Assembly: GCA_001898035.1 (NCBI GenBank)
Contig: MKRX01000005.1
Span: 173,730 to 237,729, forward strand
Source: Armatimonadetes bacterium 55-13
GTDB taxonomy: Bacteria > Armatimonadota > Fimbriimonadia > Fimbriimonadales > Fimbriimonadaceae
DNA length: 64,000 nt
Reading direction: 5' to 3'
Shown here: one piece after another, positions 17,208-27,491 of the stretch
Numbering within the stretch: position 1 is the first letter of the stretch
Layout: each line of letters opens with the position of its first letter
Notes under the pieces: model-generated
What the model saw: the letters and a program-made list of their open reading frames with translations, nothing else
Database searches by the model: none
What the model was told of the DNA's origin: nothing
Translations under genes and position numbers: made by a program

Positions 17208-17879
17208 ATGAAGCTGTTCGTAGACACTGGAGATCTAGAGGAAGTCAGGCAGGCCGCCGAGTGGGGCATCTTAGATGGCGTCACCACCAACCCCACGCTC
17301 ATTGCAAAAACCGGCAAGGGCTTCCGTGAAACCGTTCTTAAGATCTGCGAATTGGTGCCCAATGGCGATATCAGCGCCGAAGTCGTGGCGACGGACTACG
17401 ACACCATGCTGAAGGAAGCGTTGGAGATTTCAAGCTGGAATCCTCAGATCGTCGTCAAGGTCCCCTTGATCGAGCCGGGCATCCGCTTAGTTAGCACCCT
17501 CGCCGATAAGGGCATCCGAACGAACGTCACCCTCGTCTTTAGCCTTTCCCAAGCTCTGATGGCTGCCAAGGCGGGCGCGACCTACATCTCCAACTTCGTG
17601 GGCCGAGTCGATGACATGAGCGACGATGGAATGGATGCGGTGGTCGATACGGTCCGAATGGTGCAGGAGTACGGGTTCGAGAGCGAAGTCCTCGTGGCCA
17701 GCGTCCGGCACCCCCTGCATGTGGTTCAAGCGATCCAAGCGGGCGCCCACGTCTCGACGATGCCCCTCAAGATCATGCAGATGCTGTTTAAGCATCCATT
17801 GACCGATAGCGGCTTGAAGCGATTCCTCGATGACTGGAACGCCGCTGGCCTGAGCATCTTTGAGAAGGCGAGCGTCTAA
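17208..17879 (+). CDS. Transaldolase / fructose-6-phosphate aldolase family
   Basis: 223 aa, the short TalC/FSA form. MKLFVDTGDLEEV at the N-terminus, GVTTNPTLIAKTG, and the Schiff-base Lys in IVVKVPL (about residue 86) are typical. SVRHPLHVVQAIQAGA and the C-terminal helix complete the barrel. It catalyses aldol transfer or cleavage of sugar phosphates in the cytoplasm. Transaldolase and fructose-6-phosphate aldolase activities cannot be separated by eye. The hairpin downstream could terminate it, but that hairpin lies inside the remains of a VOC gene. Confidence 0.9.
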   Translation: MKLFVDTGDLEEVRQAAEWGILDGVTTNPTLIAKTGKGFRETVLKICELVPNGDISAEVVATDYDTMLKEALEISSWNPQIVVKVPLIEPGIRLVSTLADKGIRTNVTLVFSLSQALMAAKAGATYISNFVGRVDDMSDDGMDAVVDTVRMVQEYGFESEVLVASVRHPLHVVQAIQAGAHVSTMPLKIMQMLFKHPLTDSGLKRFLDDWNAAGLSIFEKASV

Positions 17880-17886
17880 CTTGTAG

Positions 17887-18242
17887 ATCGAATCTCTCGA
17901 TCACCTGGTCTTAACGGTCCGCGATTTATCGCGGACCGTTTTGTTTTACGAGCGCCTGGAGTTCGGTAGGGAAGTATTCGGGCAGTCGGGGATCAGAAGA
18001 TCAACCTTCACGGAGCAGGGAAGGAGTTTGAACACAAAGCCGAACGCTCCACCCCAGGGGCCATGGACCTGCTTTCGTGTGACCGGGGACATTCAGAGCC
18101 TCCAGCAGGCTCTCCAAGAGGCGGAAGTCACCATCCTGGAGAGGCCAGTCGTCAAGTGGGCGCCAGGGGGGTTATCGATTCCTTCTCTATAAGGGACCCG
18201 GATGGGAATATCCTGGAGTTCTCTACGCAAGCAGCGCACTAA
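17887..18242 (+). pseudogene. VOC (glyoxalase/dioxygenase fold) family pseudogene
   Basis: Reading from 17887 gives IESLDHLVLTVRDLSRTV, then LFYERLEFG, and later FRVTGDIQSLQQALQEAEV and ERPVVKWAPG. At a run of six G (about 18168-18173) the frame is lost. The expected ending FSIRDPDGNILEFSTQ is found in a shifted frame, stopping at 18240-18242. At the 5' end a TAG (17884-17886) lies directly before the first codon, and no ATG, GTG or TTG precedes the LDHLVLTV strand. Two lesions therefore point to a broken gene. An isolated sequencing error would explain only the G-run. The hairpin at 17913-17940 encodes TVRDLSRTV. Confidence 0.7.
17913..17947 (+). terminator. Terminator-like hairpin after the transaldolase-like gene
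   Basis: AACGGTCCGCGA-TTTA-TCGCGGACCGTT (17913-17940), followed by TTGTTTT. The stem is perfect over 12 bp. It lies within the VOC pseudogene reading frame, so it may be an accidental or co-opted terminator. Confidence 0.6.
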
Positions 18243-18253
18243 GGGCCAAGGGC

Positions 18254-18259
18254 TAAACT
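18254..18259 (+). promoter_or_regulatory. -10 box of leaderless DinB-like gene
   Basis: TAAACT ending 6 nt before the ATG at 18266. Confidence 0.6.
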
Positions 18260-18265
18260 GCGCGA

Positions 18266-18742
18266 ATGAGATATCAGGATCAGTTGGTAAAGCAAACGCA
18301 GAAGGCCGCTGATGACATTTGCCGCTCCGCTCTCGCTGTGCCCTTAGATAAGTCCGACTGGGCGCCGGGAGGCGAGGCCAGGTCCGCACTGAACCAGATG
18401 CAAGAAGTGGCAACTCAAGTCGCCTGGTTCCTACCTATCCTCCGGGACCGACAGATGCCGGACTTCGACGAGCACGCGCGTAAAGAGGCGGTTCGCATTC
18501 GACAGTCTTACGATACGGTTGAGAAGTGTGTGGCCGAGGTCCGCCGTTCCACCAGCGAGTTGTCGCAAGTCATCGCCACATTTCCGGATTCGGCGATGGA
18601 AGACGAGATCACTCTCCCTTTTGGAGGAGGCATGGTCTTGACCATGGCGGACGTCTTGGGCCTGCCCTATTGGAACATGGTCTATCACCTCGGCCAAATC
18701 AACCAGATCCAGCTTTTGCTGGGCGACCGCGAGATGCATTGA
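18266..18742 (+). CDS. DinB-like four-helix protein
   Basis: 158 aa, all helical. The C-terminal NMVYHLGQINQIQLLLGD resembles the last helix of the DinB/YfiT metal-dependent hydrolase superfamily, in which a conserved H-x3-HxGQ cluster binds metal. Here only one His of that helix is present and the first two ligands are not obvious, so metal binding is doubtful. It is probably cytoplasmic, with unknown substrate. Leaderless-type start. A GC-rich hairpin follows the stop. Confidence 0.65.
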   Translation: MRYQDQLVKQTQKAADDICRSALAVPLDKSDWAPGGEARSALNQMQEVATQVAWFLPILRDRQMPDFDEHARKEAVRIRQSYDTVEKCVAEVRRSTSELSQVIATFPDSAMEDEITLPFGGGMVLTMADVLGLPYWNMVYHLGQINQIQLLLGDREMH

Positions 18743-18745
18743 GGA

Positions 18746-18782
18746 AGGGCCCCAGTCCTAGGACCAGATAGGGTGGGGCCCT
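18746..18782 (+). terminator. GC-rich hairpin after the DinB-like gene
   Basis: AGGGCCCCA pairs with TGGGGCCCT (18746-18754/18774-18782). No clear U-run follows, so termination is only probable. Confidence 0.45.
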
Positions 18783-18879
18783 GCGCGTAGCTTTACTTGA
18801 AAAACCTGAACGGATCGTATTTGGGCTCCAGTTTCGGGAAAGAAAATCCAAAAACTTTTGAGGAAATTGAGCGAAGTGC

Positions 18880-18908
18880 TTGACACCTATGGATCGCGCT
18901 GGTATCAT
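18880..18908 (+). promoter_or_regulatory. Promoter of the 23S-5S rRNA operon
   Basis: TTGACA (18880-18885), 17 nt, TATCAT (18903-18908). An A/T-rich stretch just upstream (about 18841-18870) could serve as an UP element. Transcription would begin near 18915, about 100 nt before the mature 23S. Confidence 0.85.
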
Positions 18909-18957
18909 TTCCTCTTGTCGCTGACACGAAAGAGACGCGACCTGAGAAAGAGAACTT

Positions 18958-19015
18958 TGAAAATTACATAGTGGTTTAAAGAAGCATACATCGAGCACTC
19001 GATAAAGCTGCGAGT
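18958..19015 (+). repeat. 5' arm of the 23S processing stem (inverted repeat)
   Basis: The segment from about 18958 to 19015 is complementary, with G-U pairs and a few mismatches, to 21963-22020. The inner 44 nt, from GTGGTTTAAAGAAGCATAC to AAAGCTGCGAG, pair almost completely. Long stems of this kind are substrates for RNase III in pre-23S maturation. Confidence 0.85.
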
Positions 19016-19018
19016 GAA

Positions 19019-21962
<2,944 letters not shown>

Positions 21963-21963
<1 letters not shown>

Positions 21964-22020
21964 TCGCAGTTTTACCGAGTGTTTGATGTATGTTTCTTTA
22001 AGCCACTGTGGAATTTTCTA
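21963..22020 (+). repeat. 3' arm of the 23S processing stem (inverted repeat)
   Basis: Complement of 18958-19015. It begins at CTCGCAG directly after the mature 23S end and runs to about GGAATTTTC. Confidence 0.85.
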
Positions 22021-22045
22021 AGCGCTCTGCGCTCGAACAGTTTCT

Positions 22046-22165
22046 ATTCGGGTGGCCATAGCGAGAAGGAAACACCCGTTCCCATTCCGAACACGGCAGT
22101 TAAGCTTCTCAGCGGCGGAAGTACTTGGAGGGCAGCCTCCCGGGAGATAAGCGCGTTGCCCGGAT
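22046..22165 (+). rRNA. 5S ribosomal RNA
   Basis: About 119 nt. The terminal helix pairs TTCGGGT with GCCCGGA. The loop A-B region is CCATAGCGAGAAGG, followed by CCCGTTCCCATTCCGAACACG (loop C) and the loop E region with AGTACTTGGAGGG. It lies 80 bp after the 23S in the same transcript. Confidence 0.95.
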
Positions 22166-22176
22166 AGATAACCTTT

Positions 22177-22208
22177 TAAAGCCTCACCTTAGGGTGGGGC
22201 TTTTTACT
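22177..22208 (+). terminator. Terminator of the rRNA operon
   Basis: AAAGCC-TCACC-TTAG-GGTG-GGGCTTT stem (22178-22203) followed by a T-rich tract. Confidence 0.85.
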
Positions 22209-22224
22209 TTTTCAGTACTCTTGG

Positions 22225-22230
22225 TATGCT
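22225..22230 (+). promoter_or_regulatory. -10 box of leaderless zinc-ribbon gene
   Basis: GGTATGCT, with TATGCT ending 6 nt before the GTG at 22237. Confidence 0.55.
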
Positions 22231-22236
22231 GAATGG

Positions 22237-22767
22237 GTGATTAAGTGTCCTTCTTGCCAAGCTTCTCTTCCAGACTGGACCCAAAAGTGCCAGTTCTGCC
22301 AGACCGACGTTGCAAAGGTAGCACGTCCAATTGCCGCCACGAACAGTAAGACACAACGTTCGGTAGCTTCCTGGATTTGGGGGGCTTACTATTCTTTGGC
22401 CGTCTTTTATGTGGTCAGTGGAGGTTACGATGTGGCGATGGTGTTTGTGAATGCCAATCGAGTCATCCTGGGCGAAAAATTAGGCTTTGGATTCTGGTCC
22501 TACATTGGTCTAGCGATTGGCGGGCTAACCTCGCTTTTAGGGATTGGGTTGCTCCTGCGCCTGGAGCTTGCAAGGGCCATTGTAAACTTCTTTTGTGGTT
22601 TGCAGATTCTCTTTGGCTTACTAGGTTTGGCAGGCTCGGTATTGGGAACCATGTTCGCGGGCGCTTTGGGTCTTGTGATGGTCTTTATGCAGATCGTACA
22701 GATCGCCGCTGCCGCATTCATGATATACGTGATCGGTGAGACCGAGAGAGTTGGTCCCAGCATTTAG
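22237..22767 (+). CDS. Zinc-ribbon membrane protein of unknown function
   Basis: 176 aa with GTG start. The N-terminus carries a zinc ribbon, CPSCQASLPDWTQKCQFC (two CxxC pairs). After a short linker come about four hydrophobic segments (near 45-70, 85-105, 110-140 and 143-165). Such cytosolic ribbon plus membrane proteins are common, and their roles are mostly unknown. It stands alone between the rRNA operon and a convergent lipoprotein gene. Leaderless-type start. Confidence 0.7.
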   Translation: MIKCPSCQASLPDWTQKCQFCQTDVAKVARPIAATNSKTQRSVASWIWGAYYSLAVFYVVSGGYDVAMVFVNANRVILGEKLGFGFWSYIGLAIGGLTSLLGIGLLLRLELARAIVNFFCGLQILFGLLGLAGSVLGTMFAGALGLVMVFMQIVQIAAAAFMIYVIGETERVGPSI

Positions 22768-22788
22768 GCCGAAGGCTTGGTAGAGGTA

Positions 22789-22818
22789 AGCCCTCCCGGC
22801 TTATGCGTCGGGAGGGCT
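22789..22818. terminator. Hairpin between convergent genes, possibly bidirectional
   Basis: AGCCCTCCCG (22789-22798) and CGGGAGGGCT (22809-22818) are perfectly complementary. Neither strand has a long U-run, so efficiency is uncertain. Confidence 0.5.
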
Positions 22819-22823
22819 GATCG

Positions 22824-23018
22824 TCAGTTCTTATCGGCTGGCTTGTCGCTAACCTTCTGGTTGGAACCGCCTTTCATCTCGCCTGACGAAGGCTTTATGT
22901 TTGCCGCCTTGAGATCCTTGGCCATACTCTCGCTGGTATCGAGAGATTGGTTGCCGCAGCCTATAAGAGCCATCAAAGTGGTGCTTGCTAGAACGGCAAG
23001 AATTATTCGAGGTCCCAT
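22824..23018 (-). CDS. Small lipoprotein, 64 aa (second pair)
   Basis: I chose the ATG at 23016-23018, preceded by AAGGAC, because the product then begins as a lipoprotein signal ([12 protein letters not shown]...LIGC, Cys near residue 20). The mature part is ~44 polar residues ending in a Lys/Asp-rich tail ([15 protein letters not shown]). It overlaps the end of the pseudopilin gene by 16 bp, so the two are translationally linked. It resembles in design the lipoprotein at 24105 but shows little sequence identity. Function unknown. Confidence 0.65.
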   Translation of the reverse strand: MGPRIILAVLASTTLMALIGCGNQSLDTSESMAKDLKAANIKPSSGEMKGGSNQKVSDKPADKN

Positions 23019-23929
23019 ATGAACTTGTCCTTGTCGGTGCGAGTCCCTCGCCGAACGCCAACTCCATACGTGGAGCAACCCTCAGTAATCGACTTGATCG
23101 ACTTCGCCTTCACGTGCGTGTCGGCGTATCCAATAATCACATGGCCATCGACAAGACCAGGTAGTCCGGGCACTGCCGTTTGGTTGTAAAAAGGCCAGAG
23201 ACCTCCATAGATCAGCCAGTTATTGGTAGTCGCCCAACCTGTGCCGTAGCTCCAGAGATCGGCTCCGAACTTTGACATAGGCGACAGTAGGTTTCCGCTC
23301 TCGTCGAGCCAGCATGGAGTCTCAATAACCCAGTTGCCTCCTCCGGTTGGACCGCCATTGGCGACTCGATCCCAAATAGAAGTTCCCCACATCAAGGTGT
23401 TTGCTGTCTGGGCCACTTCAGTTTCGTTTACGCTTCCAGAACCCACATATCGATCCGTTGAGGCTCGATAGACCCACGGACTGAAGAAGGCGTAGTTGTA
23501 TCCAATATTGGCGCGGACTCCGAGTGCGTACGCTTTTTGAACGGCGCTGGCCGTTGCCAAAGTGCAACCCATATATAGGCACTGATCGGTTATTCTTTGA
23601 TTCTCACTTTGCCAGGGATCCATCGGATCGATAGCGATCTGTGTATTCTTGATATAGGGAGCCATTTGCTGAAGGGGAACCGTATCGGGAGGACCGTAAC
23701 CCCAACCGGGACCGTTGATACTGCCGCTATTGGACAACATAAATGTGCCGTCATAGTCGGTTGTATACATGGCCACAGCTACGCCAGCCTGCTTGAAGTT
23801 GCTAATGGCTTGAGTCTTTTTCGCAGCAACTTTGGCTTGCGCAAAGACGGGAAAGAGAATGGCTGCTAAGATCGCGATAATGGCAATCACGACCAACAAC
23901 TCGATGAGCGTAAACGCTCTTCGTTTCAT
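23003..23929 (-). CDS. Pseudopilin-like protein (N-methylation motif, DUF1559-like)
   Basis: 308 aa. The N-terminus [19 protein letters not shown] is a type IV prepilin/pseudopilin signal, with Ala instead of Gly at the -1 cleavage position and Glu at +5. The long extracytoplasmic part is aromatic- and Gly-rich and ends with [17 protein letters not shown], the His-Asp-Gly box of the DUF1559-type family. These proteins should be processed by prepilin peptidase and held in the inner membrane or assembled. Individual functions are unknown. It has its own promoter (TTGGCA-N17-TATACT) with a palindrome in the leader and is followed by a lipoprotein gene. Confidence 0.8.
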   Translation of the reverse strand: MKRRAFTLIELLVVIAIIAILAAILFPVFAQAKVAAKKTQAISNFKQAGVAVAMYTTDYDGTFMLSNSGSINGPGWGYGPPDTVPLQQMAPYIKNTQIAIDPMDPWQSENQRITDQCLYMGCTLATASAVQKAYALGVRANIGYNYAFFSPWVYRASTDRYVGSGSVNETEVAQTANTLMWGTSIWDRVANGGPTGGGNWVIETPCWLDESGNLLSPMSKFGADLWSYGTGWATTNNWLIYGGLWPFYNQTAVPGLPGLVDGHVIIGYADTHVKAKSIKSITEGCSTYGVGVRRGTRTDKDKFIWDLE

Positions 23930-23960
23930 TTATTCACCTCGGCTAATTGAAAGATAAAAC

Positions 23961-23980
23961 CATGATCAAAATTGATCATG
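23961..23980. promoter_or_regulatory. Inverted repeat in the leader of the second pseudopilin gene
   Basis: CATGATCAA-AA-TTGATCATG has perfect 9-nt arms. It starts about 4 nt downstream of the predicted transcription start on the minus strand, where an operator would block transcription. It could also fold as an RNA hairpin. Confidence 0.55.
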
Positions 23981-23990
23981 CGATGCCGGA

Positions 23991-24019
23991 AGTATATAGG
24001 CATCCTGCAGCAATGCCAA
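23991..24019 (-). promoter_or_regulatory. Promoter of the second pseudopilin gene
   Basis: On the minus strand, TTGGCA (24014-24019), 17 nt, TATACT (23991-23996). Predicted start near 23984, giving a leader of about 55 nt with a ribosome binding site (GAGGTG) before the ATG. Confidence 0.75.
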
Positions 24020-24037
24020 GGCAAAAATGCTAGCGGT

Positions 24038-24080
24038 CAAAAAATAAGAATTCGTCCGAGAAGTTCCCGGACGAATTCTT
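24038..24080 (-). terminator. Terminator of the first pseudopilin-lipoprotein pair
   Basis: On the minus strand, AAGAATTCGTCCG pairs with CGGACGAATTCTT (24046-24080), followed by ATTTTTTG. Confidence 0.9.
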
Positions 24081-24104
24081 TGCTTCACAATACTGCGAAG
24101 AGGT

Positions 24105-24287
24105 TTACTTCCCGGCGGGTTGCGCAGGGGTTGCGTTTGAGGTCGGAGCCGGGGCGCCGCCCGGCATCTCATGACGAAACTTATTGGTGCCTGCGATGCT
24201 TGCCTTTGGATCGTCGTTAGGTGCAGATCCGCACCCAACCGCGACTAGGCAAACCGTTGCAAGGGCGATAAGAAGAGTCGTTTTCAT
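24105..24287 (-). CDS. Small lipoprotein, 60 aa (first pair)
   Basis: MKTTLLIALATVCLVAVGCG is a lipoprotein signal with the lipobox VAVGC (Cys19). The mature ~42 residues are Pro/Ala/Gly-rich (MPGGAPAPTSNATPAQPAGK). It starts 2 bp after the pseudopilin stop, and the strong terminator after it closes the transcript. It is probably anchored in a membrane next to the pseudopilin. No known domain. Confidence 0.7.
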   Translation of the reverse strand: MKTTLLIALATVCLVAVGCGSAPNDDPKASIAGTNKFRHEMPGGAPAPTSNATPAQPAGK

Positions 24288-24289
24288 TG

Positions 24290-25087
24290 TTAGGGAAGAG
24301 GCATCTTGTCGTGCCAGGGAATCGTGAAGAGCCAGTAGCCGTCGTCCATACGTCGCTTCGGATCGGCGTTGGTGTCACCAATCGCGTACCAAGTCAAAGC
24401 GGTGTGCTTCATATACTTCGCATGTCCATCGGCATACGCGTAGTTGGCGCCGTCATTGAACGTTTTGTCCGTGCCGTCGGTTAAGTCGTCGATCTTCCAG
24501 GCTGCCCAGCCGCCATCTTGCGTCGAGCCGTCCAGGACGTACCAGTGCGGGTTAGCATAGGAGACTCGGTGAGCTGTGCGATGGGAGCGGTAGAGAATAA
24601 CGCCGGCAACATCAGGGCATTGAGTCTGGCTGGCGAACGAGAAACCACCATTAAAGATGTAGTTCGTTTTGGTCTGATTCTTGGTTCCGTCCCAAATGTC
24701 GTCGTTGCCAGAAACCGGTCCGTTGTTAGCTGGGCTAACAAGGATGTCTCGGTTCTTGGTATAGGGATAGATGGCTCGAGTCCACATGGACGTGTAGTCC
24801 AGGCTCGGATCATCCCAACCCAAGGCGAGTCCAGAACCCCAGAAACCGTTGTAGTTTCCGGTGGGACCATTCTTGACCAAAGAGTTTCCGGTGAACAGAT
24901 CATCATAGTCCGCGGCATAGGTGAGCTGGGCAATGGCAATCTGCTTCATGTTGGAAAGATCAGAAGATTTCTTGGCTGCGGCTTTTGCCTGAGCAAAGAC
25001 AGGGAACAGGATTGCGGCCAAGATCGCGATGATAGCGATAACGACCAAGAGTTCAATAAGGGTAAATGCCCTATTTCGAGACTTCAT
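24290..25087 (-). CDS. Pseudopilin-like protein (N-methylation motif, DUF1559-like)
   Basis: 265 aa from the ATG at 25085-25087, chosen because GAGGT lies 6 nt upstream. Homologues begin with a few basic residues before the [20 protein letters not shown] block. The segment [28 protein letters not shown] follows in shorter pieces of helix. The C-terminal region has [19 protein letters not shown], the DG-H box of DUF1559-type proteins. It is a paralogue of the gene at 23003. It lies 35 bp downstream of the GntR/LacI-type regulator gene on the same strand and may be co-transcribed with it. Confidence 0.8.
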   Translation of the reverse strand: MKSRNRAFTLIELLVVIAIIAILAAILFPVFAQAKAAAKKSSDLSNMKQIAIAQLTYAADYDDLFTGNSLVKNGPTGNYNGFWGSGLALGWDDPSLDYTSMWTRAIYPYTKNRDILVSPANNGPVSGNDDIWDGTKNQTKTNYIFNGGFSFASQTQCPDVAGVILYRSHRTAHRVSYANPHWYVLDGSTQDGGWAAWKIDDLTDGTDKTFNDGANYAYADGHAKYMKHTALTWYAIGDTNADPKRRMDDGYWLFTIPWHDKMPLP

Positions 25088-25121
25088 ATAAGACCTCATC
25101 AAATGTTTGTTTGAGAGAAAT

Positions 25122-26243
25122 TCAGGCTAAATATGCACCTGTTGAACCCTTTATCACCAAGGGTGCGTCCACTAACACGTGGCGTGGCACAAATGGTTCG
25201 GGACGACCAATGCGTTCAAGTAATCGATCGACCGCGATCCGGCCGATCTCTTCAAAGTGTTGGCAAACAGTAGTGATATGACCGCCTGATGGCACCCAAC
25301 GAAGGAACCAATCGAAGCCGACAATAGAAAAATCTTTCGGGACCGAGTAGCCATTCTCAAGCACAGCATCGTACAGATGCATGGCAATTTGATCATTGAT
25401 CGCGAATATTGCTGACGGGCGATCTTGAGTGGCGATCAATTGTTTGACAAGTTGATCTGCCGCTTCGGATGCCGCTGAATTCACGCCGGAAGGAAGGGTG
25501 AATGGGCCGCATCTTAGCTGAAGATCAGCGTCAGATAGTGCTTGTAGATATCCTTGATAACGGTCATTTACACTCGAGACTCTCTCATTGTTGAGGACGG
25601 CGAGGATGTTTTTATGACCCAACTTGACCAAGTGATTCACGGCCGTAATGGCAGCTCTGCGATTGTCGGTGGAAACGACATCCGCTCGAATCTCTTCCGT
25701 GGGCTCTCGATCAACAAAAACGACTGGAATGTTGCTGGAAATGAGATCGTTATATGCCTCACCAATATTGCCCCCGTTGGTCCAGACAATTGCGCCTGCC
25801 ACGGAAGTGCTTCTGGCCAGCGTTCTCAAGAAGGACTCTTCGGATTCCTCATCGGGAGAGTCTGGGCATCCGATAATCGCTGAGAAACCGGCGGATCCGA
25901 GCGCGGCACGAATGGACTTTAAGATGGTTGAGGCTCCAAGGTCTTCCACGTTTGGATGAATCCAAAGTGCAACTTGGTTCCTCCTGTTTGTCGAGCGTGG
26001 ACGTTGGAGTGAGTTTCTATCGCGAACTACGGGCCGACAATTAGGTACCTGGTCAATCAACCCGGCTGAGCTTAGCTGAACAATAGCCATCTGAATTTGG
26101 CTTCGACTCACGCCAAACTCGTCCGCTAACTGCCTTTCACTCGGAAGTCGGCTTCCGGCTCTTAATGCTCCGCTTCGAATTCGATCATAAAGTTCTTCGA
26201 ACACGGCATTTGGGCGGTTGTCGCTTGCTTCTGTACCAGGCAT
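25122..26243 (-). CDS. GntR-type transcriptional regulator with LacI-like sensor domain
   Basis: 373 aa. Residues about 10-75 form a GntR winged helix ([20 protein letters not shown] and [17 protein letters not shown]). After a linker, residues about 90-365 are a periplasmic-binding-protein-like sugar sensor ([64 protein letters not shown]). This is the AraR architecture, used to repress sugar genes until a ligand binds. Ligand and targets are unknown. The adjacent divergent epimerase gene and the pseudopilin genes are the nearest candidates. A palindrome just upstream could be its own operator. Confidence 0.85.
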   Translation of the reverse strand: MPGTEASDNRPNAVFEELYDRIRSGALRAGSRLPSERQLADEFGVSRSQIQMAIVQLSSAGLIDQVPNCRPVVRDRNSLQRPRSTNRRNQVALWIHPNVEDLGASTILKSIRAALGSAGFSAIIGCPDSPDEESEESFLRTLARSTSVAGAIVWTNGGNIGEAYNDLISSNIPVVFVDREPTEEIRADVVSTDNRRAAITAVNHLVKLGHKNILAVLNNERVSSVNDRYQGYLQALSDADLQLRCGPFTLPSGVNSAASEAADQLVKQLIATQDRPSAIFAINDQIAMHLYDAVLENGYSVPKDFSIVGFDWFLRWVPSGGHITTVCQHFEEIGRIAVDRLLERIGRPEPFVPRHVLVDAPLVIKGSTGAYLA

Positions 26244-26259
26244 CTTCTATAGGTTGTCC

Positions 26260-26272
26260 AAACGAGTCGTTT
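26260..26272. promoter_or_regulatory. Candidate operator of the GntR/LacI-type regulator
   Basis: AAACGA-G-TCGTTT, a perfect 6-nt-arm palindrome 17 bp upstream of the regulator's start codon. GntR and LacI proteins bind sites of this size. No second copy was noticed nearby. Confidence 0.35.
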
Positions 26273-26419
26273 TGTTAAGTCCAAATTAATGTTTGGTTTC
26301 ATTCTATCGTGTTTTGGATGGCATGACAAGGATAAATTTCTGATCTCCGGCAAACCCCATGTATGTCCCAGTGTCGGCCAGGGTCATAATGCGGGGGAGA
26401 CCTTGGAGCAACTTTAAAG

Positions 26420-27403
26420 ATGAAGATCGGAATTTTTACCGCTTTGTTTGGAGATAAGACCCTTACTGAAACTCTTGACATCGTTAAGTCTGAGGGTATT
26501 CAGGCCGTAGAGTTTGGCGGGGGTGCCTATCCCGGGGCCGCTCATCTTGAGATGGAGAAACTCCTCTCAAGTAAGTCAGCGCGTGACGACCTGATGAGAG
26601 AAGTCGAATCTCGAGGGCTAACTCTTTCGGCCATCTCTTGCCATGGCAACCCTTTGCATCCCAACAAGTCGATTGCGGAAGATCACCACCAGGCCTTCGT
26701 CAACTCGGTCAAGCTCGCCTCCATGCTAGGCGTGGGGTGCGTTAACGGATTTTCTGGATGCCCGGGCGATAATCCCAGCGCAGTTCAACCTAATTGGGTC
26801 ACCTGCGCTTGGCCGGATGAATTTCGAGACGTCTTAGAGTGGCAATGGAAGGAAAAGGTTTTGCCTTATTGGACTGACCAAGCCGCGTTCCTCAAGGCGG
26901 AAAACGTCAAATTCTGCATTGAGATGCACCCCGGTTTTGTCTGCTATTCAAATGACACACTGCTTAAACTTCGAAATGGAGTAGGGAGAGATGGCGATGC
27001 GATCGGAGCGAACTTTGATCCATCCCATTTGTGGTGGCAAGGCATTGATCCTCTTGCGGCGATACGGGAACTAGGGGCCGAAGGTGCACTCTATCACGTC
27101 CACGCGAAAGACACTCGAATCGATCCGTACAATAGCGGCCGCAATGGGAACCTGGATACCAAGAGCTATGGCGATATTCTGGGCCGTTCCTGGGTATTCC
27201 GGAGTGTCGGCTATGGTCACGGAGTCGAATGGTGGAAGGATTTCTGTTCGAACCTTCGGATGGTGGGATATGACTACGTCCTCAGTATTGAGCACGAGGA
27301 CGGTCTCATGTCGCCCATGGAAGGCTTGCGAAAGGCCCTTAGCGTTCTCAAGCAAGCCGTAATCTTTGAAGATGCCGGCGAGATGTTCTGGGCGAGAGAC
27401 TAA
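26420..27403 (+). CDS. Sugar phosphate isomerase/epimerase-like TIM-barrel protein
   Basis: 327 aa of the xylose-isomerase-like TIM-barrel superfamily. Candidate metal ligands are Glu in KFCIEMHPGF (about 175), Asp/His in ANFDPSHLWW (about 203), His in YHVHAKDTRI (about 226) and Glu in LSIEHEDGLM (about 290). The pattern fits IolE/YcjR-type epimerases or dehydratases of inositols and keto-sugars. The N-terminus MKIGIFTALFGDKTL and the HGNPLHP loop also fit. It is divergent from a sugar-type regulator, which makes regulation by it plausible. The substrate is unknown. Confidence 0.8.
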   Translation: MKIGIFTALFGDKTLTETLDIVKSEGIQAVEFGGGAYPGAAHLEMEKLLSSKSARDDLMREVESRGLTLSAISCHGNPLHPNKSIAEDHHQAFVNSVKLASMLGVGCVNGFSGCPGDNPSAVQPNWVTCAWPDEFRDVLEWQWKEKVLPYWTDQAAFLKAENVKFCIEMHPGFVCYSNDTLLKLRNGVGRDGDAIGANFDPSHLWWQGIDPLAAIRELGAEGALYHVHAKDTRIDPYNSGRNGNLDTKSYGDILGRSWVFRSVGYGHGVEWWKDFCSNLRMVGYDYVLSIEHEDGLMSPMEGLRKALSVLKQAVIFEDAGEMFWARD

Positions 27404-27445
27404 ACCCAGTGAGGCGGCAGGTAAGGGCCACCCGCCTCAGATCGG

Positions 27446-27451
27446 TATACT
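27446..27451 (+). promoter_or_regulatory. -10 box of secDF
   Basis: GGTATACT. Transcription would start near 27458, leaving a ~34-nt leader with AGGAGG at 27474-27479, 12 nt before the TTG start. Confidence 0.6.
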
Positions 27452-27491
27452 CGTTTAGTTAAGATAACGCCAGAGGAGGCGTGAAACCGCT

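Noticed and set aside
18168-18173. Phase-variable G-tract
   Set aside because: Six G is short for slippage, and the gene also lacks a start codon, so decay is simpler.
17941-18192. An 83-aa hypothetical protein
   Set aside because: It is the in-frame middle of a broken VOC gene whose N- and C-terminal strands are found just outside and in a shifted frame.
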